From: Miscanthus floridulus
Taxonomy: Eukaryota; Streptophyta; Magnoliopsida; Poales; Poaceae
Assembly (NCBI RefSeq): GCF_019320115.1
Contig: NC_089598.1
Coordinates: 28,863,711 to 28,927,710, forward strand
DNA: 64,000 nucleotides
Direction of reading: 5' to 3'
In this document: positions 46,075-56,299 of the stretch, in pieces
Position numbering within the stretch: position 1 is the stretch's first letter
How the letters are laid out: the number at the start of each line of letters is the position of its first letter
The notes under the pieces: generated by a model
Databases searched by the model: none
What the model was told of the DNA's origin: nothing
Seen by the model: the letters and a program-made list of their open reading frames with translations, nothing else
Translations under genes and position numbers: made by a program

Positions 46075-47721
46075 CCTGATTTCTGCCGATCGTCGTGGCC
46101 GACCGAATAGGGGTTGGGGCAGTGATCAGTGTGTGTGTGTGTGTTCTAGTTTGCTGCGCGTGGCATCTATAAAAGACCGCATACGTGAGTCGACTTGGAG
46201 CTTTGTTTGCGTCGTTAACCCAGCCGGCAAGGCTGGCCGGTCGGCATCTATGTCCTCATCAGTCACTCCTCAGGACTGACGTTAATTTGCGGGCGCCAGG
46301 ATGACAATATGACACTTGTCTGAATTGTGAGACTGTAATGTTTGTATACTCCATCTCGCGGTAGCATGGTCTTGAACAGTACGAAACGAGTTGCCGAGTC
46401 AGAGGCCCACAAATGTTGGGTTTCTAACGAAATCCAACGTCAACTAGCGCTAATACTGACCAGGAGTACTAAACGGCGAACGATCACTCGATTTGAACCT
46501 GGCGAATAAATTTCGGACAAGCGCTGCATGCGGCTGCATGTGCCCACTCTACTCCGCGCTCGTGTTATTTTCAATTGTTGAGCTCGTGGCTGATGCAAGA
46601 ACAAAAAACGTTTATTTCAAATTGCTATAATTTTTGAACGGTGTATTCGTTTTTAATTCCGTCTGTACTGGTGTGTTCTACGCAACGAGACAAACAAAAC
46701 TAGACTCCACTTACATATGGTTCGAATTTTAGTACCAATTTATATGTAATTGTAACATATAATTTATAACCTATAACTTATATCATATAACTTATGCAAA
46801 AAAACATAGAAACACAAGAGTTATGAAACACAACTTATTTATAAAAAGTTATTAAAAACAAAGAAAGGAATTGATTTATAACTTATGCTAAAACTTAAAA
46901 ACACAAAAGTTGTTAATACACAAAGAAACAAATTAGCTTATAACTTATACCAAAACTTAGAAACACAAAAGTTATAAAACATAACTTATGTATAAAAGTT
47001 ATCAAACATAATTTGTGTACATAAATTATTCTATATAACTTTTGTACATAAGTTATTATGATAAGTTATTTTATACAACTTGTGTACATAAGTTATACAT
47101 TATTCTATATAATTTATGTACATAAGTTATTTTATATAACTTGCCAGCGCTGCTAAAAAGAAATTAAAAATATATATAAAAGAAGAAAAAAATAAAAAAG
47201 AATACTAAAAAATCCGGATGGGAATATTGAAGTACAAAAATTCAGACACCTATGTGTTACTCACGGAGACTGAGACAAAAATTCGATTGCACCAATATGT
47301 TCGCTGGATTCCTGTGGTAGAGAAAAACAAAAAAACATCCCCGGACATAGTCCGCGTACGACATCCGCAGACGAGCTGGACCCACCGTTCGCTATCCGCA
47401 TCCGCAGGCCGTGTAACGAGCTGAACCCACCGTTCGCTCTATTGAAAACAAGTGAGCGCGCTAAAATGGAATCGGGAGTAGGATACTCCCTCCGTCCCAG
47501 AATAATCGTGGTTCTGGGATTTAAATTATGTCCCCATAAAAAATGTCATTATAGACTACGGCCTTACGACCCATTAGCCTGGTATCATGGAGCCCTATCC
47601 CTTTCAACCCATTTTTTCTTCTTAAAATCTATGACCCCCTTCCTTAGCTGTCGTAGCGTCGCCTCGCCAGCTCATGCCTTCGCCACCGCCCCTCCAGGCC
47701 TCCACTGTTCGTTGCCTCCTC
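46075..47721. other. Upstream flank of UGT fragment and AT-rich DNA
   Basis: No gene is recognised. It includes a short GT microsatellite (46129-46142), an AT-rich repeat field (46740-47140) and a Stowaway-like end (CTCCCTCCGTCCCAGAATAA, about 47486-47505) without a visible partner. The last 100 bases are C/T-rich, possibly protein-coding once, and end at the TSD of the family-B element. Confidence 0.4.
46740..47140. repeat. AT-rich quasi-palindromic repeat field
   Basis: Variants of ACATAAGTTAT and its complement ATAACTTATGT recur on both strands, for example GTACATAAGTTATT and TATATAACTTG, so the stretch can fold into several hairpins. It may be the subterminal part of a DNA transposon; no ends were found. 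Confidence 0.6.
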
Positions 47722-49000
47722 TGTGACAAAATCGCCTAATTTATACAAGATTAAGTACGACTGCCCCCGCTAATACGTTGGCACACACATACTTTCACTT
47801 ATATAAATCCGGTAGTCCGTGGAATATCACGAAAGACCTCGGTAAATCCACATCGCAACCAAGATCGTAATAGATTAAACAAGTACACATCACATACATA
47901 GAGTTTGCAACGAAAATAAAATTACAATTGAGTTCATAAATAAATAATACAATACCGAGTTCAAATCTGATTAGTGAAGACAACATAGCTTTGAAATAAT
48001 TATAATAACATAAGTTGAAATAGATTGCTAGCTCAAATGACATCAACAAAAGCATGTAGACGCCGTCGAGCCCACCGGCACTTAGCCACCATCTTCAGCA
48101 GGCTGAGAACTTCACCTACAACATGGTGGGATAAACCTGAGTACTCGAATGTACTCAGCTAGACTTACCTGATAGGAGAGAAACAAAAAGACTCTGAAGG
48201 ATATGCTAGGCTTATTTGGTGGAGTTGGTTGGATATCATAACTTTATAACTATCATAAGTCCTTACTTTGAATATTTTATTCAATATTTTAGCATCAAGT
48301 TTAGTGAAGCTATTTAAGGCTAAGTTTGCACCTATTCTATAGAAATAACTTGGTTAATAATCATCATAATAGCAACCATATCCGGTTTATCATATAATCA
48401 CCATAACCATCATGTTTCACCAAGTGTTACTATGAATGCTGGACAATGACCAAGTTTCTCGCTATTCGGAAGAGACGATGATTTGAATCGATTGCAACCA
48501 GTTGGGCAAAAATCTATAACACAAACTCAGGCTCACCAACCACGGTAGCCTTAGGTCACCTTTGATACAATTTAGGATACCGTGGGTTTAAGATGAGCCA
48601 CACACTTAGGGGGCAACCAGATGCCAGGTAGATTAGGCCAAGCCTGCCCATGGTTAATCTCTGTCTCACCGCACATCCTTACTTCCTCTAGTGTGCGCGT
48701 CATACATCACAAATTTCTAGCCCGAATTGAGCTACTTGGCTTCGCGGTCGGAACGACTTATCCAGCCAGCTATGTGAAAGGCTGTATTCAATCTCGACCA
48801 AGGTTCAACAATGGTACGGTCCTTAAATGACACAGACGGAATCAACATAGCCAAACCTATCACCATTTGCATATAAGATCCCGTCCGGTCTCCATTTATA
48901 TAATTATCACATGGTTATTTTTCACGATAGCAAATATAGCCGATTGTGACAAGTATCCACCTATATCTCACATGTGACAAGAAATCACCCCGACTTCTAC

Positions 49001-49270
49001 GATTTTTTTTAATTTTAACCCTTTTTTGAATATAATTTTAAATTTAACACTGTCGGTTTTTTTAAAACTAACACTTTTGGCCGCGCCTATTGCTCTGGCG
49101 CGGCCAAATGCCTGTGCCGCGCCATGCATGGTGGCGCAGTAGAGGGCTGACGTGGCGTGGGTCGGCCTGGGGGACTGATGATGTGGTAGGTCCTGCTGCG
49201 CCACCGACCTTGGCGCGGCAGTGCCGCGCCCTGTTGCGTGGCGTGGTTGGACCAAATATACCGTACGAGC
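49001..49270 (+). repeat. Left TIR of the Mutator-like element
   Basis: It starts with an AT-rich 80 bp and continues into a GC-rich 180 bp full of GGCGCGGC-type motifs. It matches 53410-53679 inverted, with roughly one change in ten to fifteen bases. Confidence 0.85.
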
Positions 49271-49497
49271 AGCCACACCACCTGGCCGCTGCGCCTGCTG
49301 CCCGCCCGGGCTACCTAGATGGTTGAATCGAAATGCGTCGCGCCCGTATTTTGTTGAGTTTTTTTCACGGCTGGACCAAATATACCGCACGAGCAGCCAC
49401 ACCACCTAGCCGCTGCGCCTGCCGCCCGCCCGGGCTACCTGGATGGTTGAATCGAAACGCGTCGCGCCCGTATTTTGTTGAGTTTTTTTCACGGCCG
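49246..49497. repeat. Two-copy ~124 bp tandem repeat next to the left TIR
   Basis: GGACCAAATATACCG, CGAGCAGCCACACCACCT and CGCCCGTATTTTGTTGAG occur twice in the same order, so the inner edge of the TIR has been duplicated. Confidence 0.85.
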
Positions 49498-49794
49498 AAT
49501 AGGGAATTTGATAAGCCAATGATTAGTTTTTCGTCTTTCATAATATGGTTATGCACCATTTTAACTAATCAATTACGAAAAATTGCCACCGGCGTCCAGA
49601 TACGCCGGGACTCCCATTTTCCGAACGCAGGGTACTTAATCTCGCTGGCAGTGCTGCTGCGACTCAAAGAAACGAATAAGAAGCAAGTTGACAAGCTACC
49701 ACATAACATATTCATTGTTTTGACATAAGTTTGAGATAACATAACCAAATAACCCCGCAAGTTTCGGATGCCAATATTCGTTTGACCTAACAAA

Positions 49795-52465
49795 CTAAGA
49801 CCCAGGAGTGTAAGGATCCCTCGGACGCCTCTGTCTCTTCGGATTTGTTGGCAACACATTGGGAGTGTAGCCAACATCGGTATGGTCGCGTCGACGGTGC
49901 GTACGGCTCGTACCCTGCAGGTATATGATACACACGATTACTTATAATTCTTTATGATTGTTAGTTCATGGAGCCTATGTATTTAAATAAACTATCTTTT
50001 ATAGTACCTGTGAGGCTCCTTGGGTACCAAGCGGGGCACCACCTAGCTGAGACATGCTGATCTCGTGCTGCGGCCAATCGTCCCACTGGTCGTGCTATCT
50101 ACGGAAGCCTAGGGGGTCGTCGTCATCATCGTCCTTAGTTGTAGGGTCCTTCCTAGCGCTATGATGTGGTGGTGTACGCACCGCGGAAGTGGCACCTGAC
50201 TGCATCGAAGTCATCGGCTGAGAAGAGCCGGCTGGTGTCCTCAAAGAGGCTGAAGACGTGCCACCCGACCACGCCTGGAGTGGCGGTTCCTCATAAGGAG
50301 TGTCCATGCAGCTCAGCTTCTGAGCTAGCTTCCTGTAGCTCTTCTTCACCTTCTGCATAAATAGACGTTAAAGTTAATGCATTACCCAAACACATATACA
50401 CTAAAGAAATATTTTCGAAATGGACAAGTTTATGTTTACCTCCACAAAAGCCGTGAGAACGCCTGGCCCCTGCCCTCTAGACTCGTGAAGCCAGAACGCT
50501 GCTTCGTTGGACAGCCTTAACAATTGTGTTGCCTGGGTATAGAAACACGGTTGGACAGTTTTAGTACACATACTTAATACCAAAAGGATAACAAATTATA
50601 CCATTCAAGTATCTTACCACGTATCTTTGAAACGGGGCTCTCTATAGCTGTGTGTCCTCCCTAGTGGTAACGTCGTACACATCTTCGATGATATCTTCCT
50701 CTGAGTCCTCGTCAATCACCATGTCAGTGTACAGGGGCTTGATATGTGTCCTCGTAGACCTGTGAAGCCACCGCAGGTACTCGTCGAAGGTGTGCTGGTC
50801 ATGTGGAGGACCCGCAAGGACCGCATGTGGTACCCTGGTCTGCCATAAATGGATGTACGAGCTGTGTGTCACGCGCCAATCCTTGGTCTTGTACCTCTTC
50901 CTGTGGTCAAACCTGCAAAAAAACGATGTTAGTTGTACCAAACAGACCTCTGAATTGTAGCATTGTTATTAATCGATAACGCACCCATGCAATTCTTGAT
51001 TGGTGGAGTAAAGCAGTGGTGGGCAGCCTGTCATCCTTCCAAACTGTCTGTAGACCCGGATGGGCAAGTGAATCTCGACCACATGGAAGAAAATAAGAGG
51101 GACATCGTAGCGATACTTGTGTGACTCATCCCTAGTGACAGGACTCAGATAGCCCTAGAGCTCCGGAGAACCCCGAGGACACCAAAACACCCGAAATTTC
51201 ATAATTGTGTTAGGTTGTGATATAGTGTACATCGAAGAAGACACTGCTATGATAGTATAGAGAGCGTAACCTAGTGCTATGTCAGGATGTCGAGACCGTC
51301 CGTATACTCTCTGTACTTGCACCATGCATTCCCTCTAACTAACTGTGCTTTCATCTAGATATACAGAGTTGTAGGGAGTGTATCATGCCCGTTCCATCGC
51401 TGCATTGAACACGATAATGAATTAACAACAAATAATCTCATCATATCTAACTGCCTGGAAGAATATAATGAACCGAAGTACTTACCGGTAAACCATTATT
51501 AAGGGGCCTCCCAATGGGCAATCGTTCCCAACACCAAACCTAGAGTAGGTAGGAGCAACCCCAAGGTTCACATGTCCTGAGGTGCGACGGTAGGCAACGC
51601 ATAGCTATCGATACGTCTATGCCAGGACTGCGCTGCCCCAGCTGTACCCCGCTATGTTCTCCCATGGCTGGCGAAGTATGTCAAGGAAGATCCAACTGAT
51701 GGTGTTGACCGAGGCGTCTAGGAAGAGGAAAGCACCAAGAAAGTGCCAGAGCCACACTCGAGCGAACCTGTCGATCTGTGCCTCCTCAGCTTGTGGGTCC
51801 AAGTACTCAAAGCGCTCTGTGATCCAGGACGATGAAACACCAGAACTTTTCCTGTAATTGATCAAAGAAAATGAGACCCGATGCCAGCTGTAAAGCAATG
51901 CAAGTATTAAATAGGCTTGAATTACTCACTTATTTTTCTTGGAAGCATCATCGTCCGGTGGAAGAAAGTTAGTAAACTGAGCCACCAGCTCCCTCTAGTG
52001 ATCGTTGTCAACTATCCCTATCACTGGAAGTCCCCCCAACAGAAGGCCTAAAATAGCCTTCACATCCTGCAACGTCAAGGTCATCTCGCCACAAGGTAGG
52101 TGGAACATGTGGGTCTCAGGCCTCCACCTATTATAAGAATAGAACGACTGTTAGTTGCCTCCAATTTATTACAAGAAAGTTTACATACAAAGAATGCACT
52201 CGCACCTGTCTATAGCTGCAGTAAGTAGTGCTGGGTCAAGGGGCGGAAGACCGTGGTTGACAACACGGACAAGCTCGAGGAAGCCGGCACGCCGTATGTA
52301 TGGCGTATAATGCTCGTCCCACTGATGCGCCCTGGTGTGAGTGCGGGGCCTCAAAGGAGGCAAGGACACCTCTGCGTCGTTGTCACTCAAGATGTGTGCT
52401 CGGTGCTGGTCGTCGTACTCCACCTCAAGAATGGGGTACAATAGGTGCTGTGTGGGAGGGGCCAT
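49795..52465 (-). pseudogene. Plant mobile domain (PMD/MAIN-like) gene inside the Mutator-like element, decayed
   Basis: Minus-strand exons splice by GT..AG. Exon 1 (52465-52206) starts MAPPTQHLLYPILEVEY and has HYTPYIRRAGFLELVRVVNH. Exon 2 (52127-51930) has WRPETHMFHLPCGEMTLTLQ and LLLGGLPVIGIVDND. Exon 3 (51851-51486) has RFARVWLWHFLGAFLF and the hallmark YSWGSAVLA. Further exons give VPLIFFHVVEIHLPIRVYRQ (near 51100), TKDWRVTHSSYIHLW (near 50870), a Ser/Pro/Asp-rich tail and a basic C-terminus, KRQRRPRDPYTPGS, ending at 49795. These are landmarks of the plant mobile domain, known from MAIN/MAIL nuclear proteins of Arabidopsis and from plant transposons. At least seven in-frame stops exist, all TAG in those I read, so the copy is probably dead. 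The function is unknown; nuclear location is inferred from the family and the basic tail. Confidence 0.85.
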
Positions 52466-52652
52466 CCTGTTACAAATTGATAAACAAAGCGTTAGAGTAT
52501 TCAAATTAACAAAATTCAAGTTAACATTAGTAAGTTCACAAACAAATTCACTAACCTAACTAGCCTAAATCCCTAAACCCAAAATCCTAACTATACTAGA
52601 TAATAAATACATAATCGATCCATATAAAACTTTGGTTCCAAAATTACAAGTA

Positions 52653-52908
52653 ATCCCTCCGTCTCAAAATAAATACACATCTTGCTTCTCGAGTAGTCAA
52701 ATATGTTTAAGTTTGATCAAAACTAAAAAACATGGTATCAATATTTGTATCTCCTAATAAGTTTATTACGAAAGTATACTCCATGCTTAATATAATAGTA
52801 CCTATTATGTATCATAAATATTACTACGCTATTATATAAATTTGGTCAAATTTTTTAAAAAATTTAACTTCAGGAAGCGAGATGTGCATTTATTTAGGAC
52901 GGAAGGGG
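52653..52908. mobile_element. Stowaway-like MITE inside the Mutator-like element
   Basis: TA flanks both sides (52651-52652 and 52909-52910). The left end ATCCCTCCGTCTCAAAATAA pairs with the complement of TTATTTAGGACGGAAGGGG, and CACATCTTGCTTC with GAAGCGAGATGTG. A second partial Stowaway start (CTTCCTCCGTC) follows immediately at 52911. Confidence 0.88.
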
Positions 52909-53409
52909 TACTTCCTCCGTCACATAACAATAGTCGTTCTAAGATATTGCAAAGACACTAATACTCAATGAAAATAGCCTCGATGCCCCTACATGCTCCT
53001 AGAAATGCTAGCACTAGCAGACCATCATCAACTCTTTTGCTTCGGCACCGGCCGCTCAAGGATTACGAGGGCACGTGGGGGTACCGTAGGGATATAAAAA
53101 AATACTAACTATACTAGATAATAATAAAAAAATATGAAATCGAGATGGAGGTACCTTAGGAGTGGGTGGCCTTGATGCGCTGGCGTTCGTGGCGCGGCCG
53201 GTAGGGCGCTGAGCGGCGGGAGTGGCCGGGCGCGGCGTGGTCGAGCGGCCGAGGCCAGGCCGTGCGGGCGTGGGCGGGGCAAGGCGAGGCCGGGCGGGCT
53301 CGTGCGGCCGCAGGCAGGGCGCTGGCGACGGGGCGCGTGTGGCTGGCGGCGGCGGCGGCGTTTGGGCGGGCGGGCAGGGCAGGGGTGCGTGCGGGCGGGC
53401 GGGCTCGCA

Positions 53410-53679
53410 TGCGGTATATATCTGGTCCAGCAACGCCACGGATCAGGGCGTGGCACTGCCGTGCCAAGGTCGGAGGCGCGGCAGGACCTGCCACGTCATC
53501 GGTCCCCTAGGCCGGCCCACGCCACGTCAGCCCTCTGCCGCGCCACCATGCATGGCACGACACAGGCATTTGGCCGCACCAGGGCAATAGGCGCGGCCAA
53601 AAGTGTTAGTTTTAAAAAAAATCCGACAGTGTTAGATTTAAAATTATATTCAAAAAAGGGTTAAAATTAAAAAAAAATC
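53410..53679 (-). repeat. Right TIR of the Mutator-like element
   Basis: It is the inverted partner of 49001-49270, ending AAAAAAATC at 53679, next to the ACTTCTAC target repeat. Confidence 0.85.
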
Positions 53680-56188
53680 ACTTCTACCGGTCTAAGCATG
53701 GCTAAGCACATATTTCGATCGTGGACCTAAAAGGGTAGCAAGATATATATTTCTGGATAACGAAATATATATGCATTAACGGTTCCAAACAACTCATATA
53801 ACTTAAATGCATCAAACGTAAAGTTATACTCAACTACATTTGTAGAAAGAGAGGGTAGGAGGTTTAGAATGCTCCGAGACTTGCCTGGGATCCAACACTA
53901 GGTCAGTGTTTGTTAGATGACACTCGTTTGGCGAGCATCTCTACTCTAGGCATGCACTCCAGGGGTCCTTCCATCTTTGGGATAAGTCCACCAAACACTG
54001 TCTTCGGGTCTAGCTCCAACATCACGTCCTTCACTTTCTCGCATCGGGCATCTAGCATACCTAGATGAGATGCAGCGATGCAAGTGCTTGAATGTATAGA
54101 AGCAACACATGATGCAGTCATAAGGCACTCATAAAAAGGACGTAAGCACCTAGAGTTGTTTAACTACACATCACACAAACTATTATAGAGAGATAGCAAG
54201 AATATCAAGCGTGGCACCCAAGTTAATTTAAGTTTAGATATTGCAAGCATTCATCAATCAAGAACTAACTAAACATGTTTGACCAAACAAGAGAAAGTTT
54301 AAGCAATCAACATAAGCACATGCACAAAATCTGGACAGCAGCATAGAAGACACTTGTTTTAACCATAACTGGAGTTATAGGTATCCAACAAAGGTGATAT
54401 TAGACTTTATTTAAAGGTTAGAAAAGTTTCTACAACTTTTCTATTTACATCCAGAACTGATTCATTAGTTAACTAGGTTGAAAACCACAAGAAAGCAGAA
54501 CTATACAGCAAGGACAAAAACTGACACGAACTTCAGAAATGTATATCTGACGTTCTAGACATCCGACAAACATAATTCTTAACTTTCTGGAAAGCTTATT
54601 AAGTTATCTATAATTTTATTATTATCATCTCAAGATGATTTAACAGTTAACAAGACCAACAACATGAAGAAACAATTTTGTCCAGATTTGGATAGAATAT
54701 GACATTAAGCTTTAAACATCTATAACTAGAGTTCTAGACCACCAACAACTGTGTTCTTTAACATTTTGGAAAGCTTATGAAAAGAAATACAACTCTTTTA
54801 TTGTCACCAAGAGATGATTCACAAGTTATCTTAGCCAAAAAGGCACAACATAGCAGCACGGAACACAAACAAAACCTAACATGGTATTTGTAAAATCTAT
54901 AACTCTCAAACCTGTTGGTCCAAAATCATGAAATTTTAGGACTACTATGTTAAGGAAGTTATCTACAACTTTTTATATTTACCACATCTACAGCAAATAT
55001 CATTGTCACCATGAAAATATCACCACAACAGAAACTGCTCTAGCAGCCATTTCAGCACACATGTGTAACTAAGTTCTCCAATTGATTCACTAACAAGATC
55101 ATACATGTACAACTAATTACATAGATCCTAGATAACATAAAAAGAACACTAAACATGTTTCTAAGCATGGAGGTCATAGGATGATGCTTATCTCTTATTT
55201 TCATTTACTAGACACTCGTTTACCGAGTAGCAAACATGGACAACACATAAGGAAAGGTAACCTGCCTCCAAAGTGATTTCGGGGCTGGTCTTCACCACAC
55301 AAACATCCTCAACATTCACACAACGATCATCTCATCCAAAGTAGAGCTAAAGCAAAGGTTATCGACTCGCATAAGCAACATTATTATTAGTTGTTATATT
55401 AACATGAGAGCATACACATAAGCTATTCAAAAGCTTAAACAAAACCAACACTCTCCAGCAACATATAATTCAACACAACTATTATAAGCTTCACAAGAGA
55501 CATTCGAAAGCTTATTCATTATTAAGCATTCATAATTCTTTATATATAAAAACCTATATATTAAATATAAGTGATGTTGCAAACATAGAGTTTAGAGCTG
55601 AGATTTTTATGGATGGTAAATGATGACAAAACATGACCACTCTAGAAATATTACATGCTCAGGTGTAGTATATTAATTACCACAATAAAACACAAAGTTT
55701 AATTGTGATTAAGCATGTGAGAGCAAGATAAACCTATAGATCCACATTTTCTGTAAACACATGGGTATATTAAGGTTCCATAGGCCACAACAACATCATA
55801 AAAAGGTAGAGGAACAACATTTTATATTTTTACACACTTATTTTAATTATAAACCATTAATCAAGCATATCCCTAGTTAAATCCATAACTCAGTCATAGT
55901 GCGTCCAGTGAACATGAAACTTTTCTAATAGTCAAGATACTTGATATTAGGGTGATGCACATGAAATAAGCATCTTGAACATTACTCATGCATACATTTG
56001 AAAAGGGTCAACACATAAGCAAAGGTGTGTCATCCAAGTTTAAGTTGAGGCTCATTTTCATAGATTTAACCTCATCACCTTCATTGCCACTTCCAAGATT
56101 ATGAACCAAAGCTCTTCATCACCAATTGACATACTTGTCTCAATCCACACCCACTGTTTAACTTGTGACTAACACCTGGGGTGTTACA

Positions 56189-56299
56189 TCCTCCACCACA
56201 CCTCCCCACCTATCGTCTCTATCGCCCCCCCCCCCGTCGACTCCAACAATGGCGCTCTCATCTTTTCCACCAATCCCTCCCTCATCTACGGCACCCCAC
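56189..56299. other. Host segment between two LTR insertions
   Basis: The C-rich stretch, including a C run at 56227-56237, lies between the family-B element and the family-A solo LTR. Removing both insertions joins it to 47600-47721 on the left and to 58689 onward on the right. The joined sequence is open in at least one frame, but I recognise no protein. Confidence 0.5.

Larger units (their letters stand above)
49001..53679. mobile_element. Mutator-like element with ~265 bp TIRs carrying a plant mobile domain gene
   Basis: The ends are near-perfect inverted repeats: GATTTTTTTTAATTTTAACC on the left and its complement on the right. Inverted similarity continues through GGCCGCGCCTATTGC and GTTGGACCAAATATA to about 49270, paired with about 53410-53679. 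An 8 bp direct repeat ACTTCTAC flanks it (48993-49000 and 53680-53687). Very long TIRs indicate a Mutator-like element, although 9 bp duplications are more usual for that group. The interior has a gene for a plant mobile domain protein and no transposase domain that I can see, so it is probably non-autonomous. A Stowaway MITE sits between the gene and the right TIR. Confidence 0.85.
47722..56188 (-). mobile_element. Family B long repeat, complete, interrupted by a long-TIR element
   Basis: TSD TCCTC is perfect on both sides (47717-47721 and 56189-56193). On the minus strand it starts TGTAACACCCCAGGTGTTAG and ends TTTTGTCACA, so the ends are TG..CA. Without the insert at 49001-53679 and its duplicated 8 bp it is about 3.8 kb. 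It aligns in inverted orientation with 34480-45513, for example around CTATATTTGCTATCG. No protein-coding domain is recognised, so it is a very large solo LTR or a noncoding retroelement. Confidence 0.85.
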
